Assembly (NCBI GenBank): GCA_025084515.1
Contig: JAJAGP010000368.1
Location: forward strand, 124,001-188,000
Origin: Ancistrus triradiatus
Taxonomy: Eukaryota; Chordata; Actinopteri; Siluriformes; Loricariidae
Length of the DNA: 64,000 bases
Direction of reading: 5' to 3'
Part shown: positions 58,500 through 64,000 of the stretch, one piece after another
Layout: each line of letters opens with the position of its first letter
How positions within the stretch are numbered: position 1 is the stretch's first letter
Notes under the pieces: model-generated
Seen by the model: only the letters and a program-made list of their open reading frames with translations
Databases searched by the model: none
What the model was told of the DNA's origin: nothing
Translations under genes and position numbers: made by a program

Positions 58500-60473
58500 A
58501 GGGTGTTCATCCAGCTTTTTTATACAAATAACCAAATAACAGATATGACACCAAACAATTTTATATAATAACTGAACATTGTAGTTTTGTGATGCATAGC
58601 TCAAACAAAGTAAATTGAATTATCGATGGCATTGTTCAGATCAAGTGATATTTTTTTTCAAGAAAGATTATGGACTGAGTAATGTGGAATAAAAAGTATG
58701 GGATCACTCAATGTTGAGAAAAAAATAATTTGTACTTTGTTGCTCCTTCCTGGCTTTTATGACATCCTGAATTATTTGAGGCACAGAATTTACTATTGAA
58801 AAACAATATTCTACATCAAGCTGGTTCCAAATTTATCAAATCGTTTGACAGATCAGCTTTGCAGGATAGAGTTTTGTCCAGGATAGACAATTGAAAACAA
58901 TTTCACCAAAAATATTCAAATAGATTAAGATCTGGACTGTTTGCGGGTCATGTCACTGAGTTGAATCTATTGATGGATTGAGGAAAGTGTCCAAAATGTC
59001 ACCTTTGCATAGACTGATACTGATCTGCCCTGGTTCATTGTCTAACCCCATATAATAAATGAGTGGTGAAATTTGACTGTTTTCTTTAGCTAGTCATCTT
59101 TATATGTTTCATAAAAATGGCACCAGACAAAAGTTCCAGCATCATTTGTTTGGACATTGCTGAATCATGTTACATCCGTGCTGAATATCACTTTTATCCA
59201 ATCATCCTATCTTTGGATCACTGTGACCTTGTGTTCTTCTGTTTAGGTGTTAGGGCTGGTATTCTTTTGGTGTTTCTTTATCTAAATCACTTTTCATTCA
59301 GCACATTTCTTAAAGTTCTGTCAAAAATATTTACTCGTGTTTCTACCCATTTGTTGTTGTATATTTTCTATTTTCTAGGAGTATTGTTTTGAGTTTTCTA
59401 TCCTGACACTTTGATGTTTTCTTTGGTCTACCTGTATGTTTCTGTTTATAACCTTCCCATGTTGTTTTATGTGCACTGAATTTTATACAGCCGACACTCT
59501 CAATACCGGATTTCTTTCTACTCTGAGTTTTATAAACATTTCCATTGTTTCAGTCGACAACTCTATGATTCAAGCCATATTTACTTTCAATTAGCCAAGT
59601 TCAATAGCTTGTTAAAGTCTGTAAACAGTCAATTTCAACTGCGTACTAATTTGCAATTTTAGACTTGTGCCAGCATTTGTCTTAGGAATGCAAATTATAG
59701 CAAATTCATTAAGTAGAACATAAATCTATCAGAAACTTGGTGAGAAAAAAGTCACAAGTTAGTAAAGATCTAATGTTACATTTTTCCATCAAATATTTAG
59801 TTCTTTGTTCATAAGGAATATGATCAGTATAATTAACCATTAATTAATACACTACTGTTATTTACGTTTCTTTTAATTTCTCATTTACACATTTTGCCTG
59901 CATTTTAATTATTGCTTTTTTTATTTTCAAATTGAATTACAATTTCTTTATTACTGAAATTCGATCTGGAATTTTTTATCACTTCAGAAGAAAAAATAAA
60001 TTCTTAAATGCAGTCATACCATTGACGATTACTCATTTTCCAGATAACTTTGTAGTAGTATCTGAAGTCCCAGAGAAACAGTGTACATCTAATACTTCCA
60101 AACCTCTAAGCATCTTTATATGAATGAAGATCTTTAAGCGATTACAGATTCTCTGTACTGTAAATAATGGTTTTGGATTGTACATTACCCAAGTCCAACA
60201 ACTTGTTAAGGTCTGTAAGCAGTCCCTTTGTACCGCAGGCTAGTTTGCATTTTAGACTTGTGCCATTATTTGTTGTAGAAATACAAATATGCGTAATTTC
60301 ATATTTTACTTTATCTGGAAACATATGTGCAATTCATTAAAATAATTTGTATGAGGTGTGGTTCACAAAGGCAGGATGTTCAGCTATTAAATAAAAATAG
60401 TTTGGTATCATATCTGTGATTTGTTTATTTGCAATAAATTTAAAAAAACTGGATGAACACCCTCTACATGTGG
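58500..60473. mobile_element. Inverted-repeat-bounded segment with Tc1-like relic, holding a TRGJ pseudogene
   Basis: GGGTGTTCATCCAGCTTTTT at 58500 and its complement ending CTGGATGAACACCC near 60473 start an inverted similarity of about 110 bp (ACAGATATGA, ACCAAAC, CTGAACAT are shared). The left part (58690-59000) reads like a decayed Tc1 element on the minus strand (complement of TTAAGATCTGGACTGTTTGC). A direct repeat of about 125 bp occurs at 59597-59720 and 60190-60318 (CTTGTTAA.GTCTGTAA.CAGT, TTTTAGACTTGTGCCA). The J pseudogene block 59727-60140 lies between these two repeats. The boundaries are seen; the class of element is inferred. Confidence 0.55.
60020..60074 (-). pseudogene. TRGJ pseudogene (nonsense, FGXG lost)
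   Basis: Aligned with the J at 62111-62163 on the minus strand: TACTACAAAG then a gap and changes, with an identical donor GTATGACTGCATTTAAGAAT. In the frame set by the donor (phase 1) it reads LSGK, stop, VIVN, so the Phe-Gly motif is gone and a TGA is present. No recombination signal is recognisable on its 5' side. Confidence 0.8.
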
Positions 60474-61450
60474 TAATTTCATAATTTTTGCCAAGAGAAG
60501 TAAGTGCAGCCTAAATATACTGTTGTAACCAGTCATATGTAGGGAAATTAAACTTTAACAAAGATAACAATATTAAGGAAATATTTATATAACCTGTTAT
60601 TTGACCACACAAAGCAATCACTGGACCTAATAAGACACTATCCCTGTACACATATTGTAGGTTGATGAGATACTTAATAAACAACAAATATAATTCCAAG
60701 AAAACTGAATGAGAAAATAATTCAATCAGGCCTAAGAAATATGGTGTGTTAGTTTTTAATTAGTTTATCCTGTTACTCAGAGGTCCAGAGGTTTTGTTCA
60801 TTGTACAGAATGTTTAGCCTCTTTGCACATGCAGCTGTCATGAATTACAGCCATGTGTAGCTCAAAACATACAGTTTTGCTGAGACTAGGTCAGAGGCAC
60901 TCATTCAATTATGTGGGTTTGTAATTTTGGAACATTTAGTAACTGCCCTGTAAAGCATCGCTCTATCTCTGTCAGTGAGCTTTGACTGGAAAACTCTTCT
61001 CCTTTGAGTTTGGAGAATTTGCTGTATTGGTTTTGGAAGCTTGAAAAATTAAATCATTTCCAGATTTTTTTTTGTAATTGATCCATATTCCATTCAGGTA
61101 TCTGCTATTGAGTTGATACACCTTAATATAACATATTATGTTAACATAACCATAGTTACTACTTAGGGCTTGGACATCACCATTAAACTGAGATGTATCA
61201 AGGATAATTTAAAGATGCCTTAAATATTTGAGATTGAATATACAAATAATGCCACATGTTTGTTTTGATTAGGTCTAGGCCGATATAACATTTACAGTAT
61301 GGCATATTTTGTATTTATGTATTTTAAAAGTATGTTCAATTATATTGTGTTATGTGCTCTAATTTTTTGTATGTTGGGTCTTTTACCATTTTTGCAATAA
61401 ACAGTGTTGACATACACTAAATGTATTTTTTCCTCTGATCGGTAGACATT
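60474..61450. other. No gene seen (between J blocks)
   Basis: AT-rich spacer. I looked for further J segments (phase-1 donor plus FGXG plus 12-RSS) and found none. Confidence 0.5.
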
Positions 61451-61555
61451 TATCAGAAACTTGGTGAGAAAAAGTCACACTTCAGTTATACATGCAAGAA
61501 AAGGCCTAATGTAATATTTTTGCATCATTATTTAGTTCTTAGTTCAGAAGAAATA

Positions 61556-61911
61556 CAGCTCTGGAAAAAATAAGAGACGGCTGCAATTCTATACATTACT
61601 GACAAATTCCAAATAATAATACTTTTTGCAGCAAATGACAAGAACAGTTACGACAACTGGTCAAAATAACAAAAAGGTGTTTTCAGATCTTTCAGAAATC
61701 AATATTTCAATCACACCTATCATGTGTCTTGTACTTTTCCTTAATTAAAAAAAAATATTCAGGTGATTAGCTAATCGGCAGCTCATTTAGTACAGTGAGG
61801 TGTGTCTGTGTTGGAATTCATCACATACTGGATTAGAATTGCTGCCATACATGTTATGATATGTTGATTTTAAGACAATTTGGAGTGGTCTCTTAATTTT
61901 TTCCAGAGTTG
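61556..61911. mobile_element. Tc1-related MITE, CAGCTCTGGAAAA family, copy 2
   Basis: Ends CAGCTCTGGAAAAAATAAGA and mirrored CAACTCTGGAAAAAATTAAG between TA dinucleotides. It interrupts sequence that is continuous in the duplicate J block near 59816-59835, so the empty target site is visible in the same window. Confidence 0.9.
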
Positions 61912-62110
61912 TATGATAAATATAATTAACAATTAATTTTTAATAAACTACTTGTATTTAATTGTCTTTTACTTACTCATTTACACATTTTGCCTGCATT
62001 TTAATTACAATTATTTATTTTCTAATTTAATTAATCACTGTTTCTTTATTATCAAAATTCATACTGGAAATCACTTTAGAAGAACAAGAAATTCTTAAAT
62101 GCAGTCATAC

Positions 62111-62163
62111 CAGTGACAATTAGTCGTGTCCCAGATCCAAATGCTTTGTAGTATGCAGAGTTA
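62111..62163 (-). CDS. TRGJ: TRGJ segment, intact reading frame, poor recombination signal
   Basis: J segments are joined to a V gene by RAG and spliced to the constant exon. This one reads NSAYYKAFGSGTRLIVT plus one base, with the J hallmark FGSG and a donor GTATG in phase 1, matching TRGC exon 1. The 5' side lacks a consensus signal: the best fit is CACTCAG (62164-62170), a 12-base spacer and TCAAATACT, six of nine matches to the nonamer. The exact 5' edge is therefore uncertain, and use in recombination is doubtful. Confidence 0.8.
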
Positions 62164-62643
62164 CACTCAGAAACAGTACACTTCAAATACTTAGAAATAG
62201 CTGGGCATCTAAATATCTTTATAAAAATGGATGCCTTTATGTCTTTGTAGATTCTGGGTCGTGAAGTATACTGTACGTTCATATTACTTGTGTAACGTGA
62301 GATGTTTCTTAAATCTGTGGTCAAGTATAATTTGTAATTAAGTATATCCTATGCAGCTCATTAACATAAACATAAGATGGTCATTAGATGCTACAAAATA
62401 TTCATTACATACACGTGTGTTTGAGTGAGATTGTATATTAACATGGGATGAATTACCTAGAAAGTCAAATTGCAGCCCTAATAATTATTTTTTTTAACAA
62501 CTTACAAGTACTATTTTCCCCTAAATCGAAATATTAAAGATACTGACAGTACTAATATATATTTTTTATCAATATGCTTGAATAACAATTTAACAATACA
62601 TTTTCTCTCTATTTGATGAAACAATATAATGAACATTTCTTAC

Positions 62644-62695
62644 CTGTTACGTAAAGTGTTGTGCCCGAGCCGAAGATTTTTATCATCCAGTCTCC
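62644..62695 (-). CDS. TRGJ: TRGJ segment, apparently functional
   Basis: Reads GDWMIKIFGSGTTLYVT plus one base, ending at the donor GTAAG in phase 1. The FGSG motif is intact. A well-formed 12-RSS follows on the 5' side (62696-62723). The frame joins TRGC exon 1 exactly (G plus AT gives Asp). It has the length and pattern of vertebrate TRGJ segments. Confidence 0.9.
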
Positions 62696-62723
62696 CACAG
62701 CATGATATCAAAGAACAAAAATT
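62696..62723 (-). promoter_or_regulatory. 12-RSS of the TRGJ at 62644
   Basis: In plus-strand sense: heptamer CACAGCA (62696-62702), 12-base spacer, nonamer ACAAAAATT (62715-62723). Consensus is CACAGTG and ACAAAAACC. A 12-base spacer on J is the arrangement known for TRG loci, whose V genes carry 23-base spacers. Confidence 0.9.
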
Positions 62724-62978
62724 GTTCTTTATGGAACTACATCAAATTAATCCCCAACACAGTTCTGAGGCTATTTTGCTTTTCCCTTTATGTAAAATGT
62801 CTGAAAATATATGTTTCTAATGTGTTTATTCAACACTAATACTAAACATTTCTCACTTGCACATACCATATCAACACATTATTGGGTGCACAACAAAGCC
62901 TATTTATGGCTTAAATGTATATATTCAATTCAAACTTTTTAATATAATTTTTAAACCAATATAATGACCAGTTCTTAC

Positions 62979-63023
62979 CTGTTACATACAGTGTTGTCCC
63001 TGAGCTGAAGATTTTACCATCCC
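62979..63023 (-). CDS. TRGJ: TRGJ segment with FSSG in place of FGXG
   Basis: Reads DGKIFSSGTTLYVT plus one base, donor GTAAG in phase 1. It is a close duplicate of the J at 62644 (identical TTLYVT, similar flanks), but the first Gly of the J motif is Ser and the 5' part is shorter. A strong 12-RSS is attached. It can probably rearrange; whether the altered bulge motif folds normally is uncertain. Confidence 0.85.
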
Positions 63024-63051
63024 CACAGCATAATATCCATAGACAAAAACA
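63024..63051 (-). promoter_or_regulatory. 12-RSS of the TRGJ at 62979
   Basis: In plus-strand sense: heptamer CACAGCA (63024-63030), 12-base spacer, nonamer ACAAAAACA (63043-63051), eight of nine matches to consensus. Confidence 0.92.
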
Positions 63052-63478
63052 GCTTTTTATAGACCTACAGTAATTCCTCCTTAAAATGTAATCATAAATA
63101 TCAACATGGAACTACATTTCACAGAGAAACTGTAAAAATCTAATGCTGAGCTTGAGATGTGTTTATGTGCAGTGGTTATCAGAAGGTTTTTTTAAGACAA
63201 GGCAAACTGAGCACATATTATGATATTATGATTCAACCACTAGGTGCAGAAAAGCTGTCACATGCTTTTATGAAATATTTATTAACCACATTTATGTTAA
63301 TTTTGTCACATCCACTGTATGAATGATAGTTTTGGTGGTGCAGTCCAGACAGAAGAAGTGGAAATACTGTGTCTAGCCGTAAAATAAATTATTTATAGTG
63401 AGTTAGCAAGACTAGCAATGCCTGTGCACAATAATAAATACATCACTTTCTTTTTAAACATAAATTGTTATGTAAAGT
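63052..63478. other. No gene seen (upstream of the J cluster)
   Basis: No further J, no V exon and no 23-RSS recognised. Confidence 0.5.
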
Positions 63479-63553
63479 GGGTGGTGGCACAATTGGTTAA
63501 TGTTGATACATCACCGGTTTAGAGATTCAAAGATTTGGTCTCTCTAAAGTGTC

Positions 63554-63605
<52 letters not shown>

Positions 63606-63660
63606 AGCTTGAAATGGATTGGTGCCTTCTCTTCAACTGGTCTTGCATCCTCTGCTGTCA
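63479..63660 (+). repeat. SINE-like repeat with (GT)n tract
   Basis: GGTGGTGGCACAATTGGTTA resembles a decayed tRNA-like head; then GTCTCTCTAAAGTGTCCCTG, a GT tract of about 24 units (63556-63602) and GGATTGGTGCC. The layout matches the repeat at 15068-15345, where the GT tract is short. Confidence 0.6.
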
Positions 63661-64000
63661 GTTAGTCTTCTGTGACCCTCACTTTCTTTAATCAGGTATG
63701 AAAAAGAATGACTAGATGGTACATAAAATTAAACTACCAGGATTGCAATGGATGGACAAGCATTAATATCTACCCATTTTAGGGCAGAAGCATTCATATG
63801 GTTAATACACTGTAACACAAAATGTAACTATGTATTAGGACTGGCAAGCTATTAAGATTATTAATTGTGATTTATAGCATTTTTTTCTGTAGTCAAATGC
63901 GATTATTCACAAATATTATATTGGCTTTATTTTGACCTAAAGGATTTCTTTTTGAAAAGCAGTGCACAGTTTTAGCTATATGACTGCACAATCTAAGCTT
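63661..64000. other. No gene seen
   Basis: AT-rich sequence to the window edge; TRGV genes are expected further right. Confidence 0.45.

Noticed and set aside
59117..59392. 91-codon hydrophobic plus-strand frame near TRGC
   Set aside because: No homology recognised, lies in a decayed Tc1-like region, no splice or promoter context; hydrophobicity comes from T-rich sequence.
1..64000. CRISPR arrays, operons, phage or other prokaryotic systems
   Set aside because: Spliced vertebrate genes, SINEs and Tc1 elements show this is animal nuclear DNA; no regularly spaced repeats of CRISPR type were seen.

Overview
The window is vertebrate nuclear DNA from a teleost fish: AT-rich, with intron-containing genes separated by very dense DNA-transposon, SINE and LINE sequence. 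The load of Tc1-like elements and the tRNA-derived SINE with an L2-like tail fit an ostariophysan, perhaps a catfish; the species is inference. I resolve four coding loci. nol7 (nucleolar protein 7) is on the minus strand, 14387 down to 7692, seven exons, with the last exon not found. epdr1 (ependymin-related, secreted) is on the plus strand, 16203-20896, three exons. stard3nl (MENTHO, late-endosomal MENTAL-domain protein) is on the plus strand, coding 41986-51488 in seven exons, with a probable untranslated first exon ending at 22469. The 3' end of a T-cell receptor gamma locus is on the minus strand: a three-exon constant gene (58256 down to 57380), then upstream three TRGJ segments (62111, 62644, 62979) and one TRGJ pseudogene (60020). 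All exon junctions I give keep reading phase across every splice.

Layout. 1-7660 is layered transposons only, possibly containing the missing nol7 exon. 7692-14387 is nol7, with a decayed Tc1 relic and two SINEs in its introns. 14388-16190 is the head-to-head nol7/epdr1 intergenic region. 16203-20896 is epdr1, with a Tc1 copy, a SINE and other repeats in intron 1. 22140-22469 is the probable stard3nl promoter and first exon. 22470-41900 is the long first intron, holding a complete-looking Tc1, two pogo/hAT-type elements, an (AT)n tract and a broken 4.3-kb RNase-H-bearing LINE. 41986-51488 is the stard3nl coding region. 53060-55172 is a second LINE relic. 55838-57163 holds two small TIR elements. 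57380-63051 is TRGC plus the J cluster; TRGV genes are expected to the right of the window.

The gene order and orientation epdr1(+), stard3nl(+), TRG(-) with TRGC nearest stard3nl is the same as on human chromosome 7p14. This supports the gamma-chain identity and makes the right-hand 7 kb the most interesting part. Two J segments carry clear 12-bp-spacer recombination signals, one J has FSSG instead of FGXG, one has no canonical signal, and one is dead. The J blocks arose by local duplication: one duplicate carries a MITE at a TA where the other is still empty.

Mobile elements make up most of the remainder. Several insertions can be ordered in time by their nesting and target-site duplications; the clearest is a SINE inside a Tc1 inside a hAT-type element at 5555-7667.
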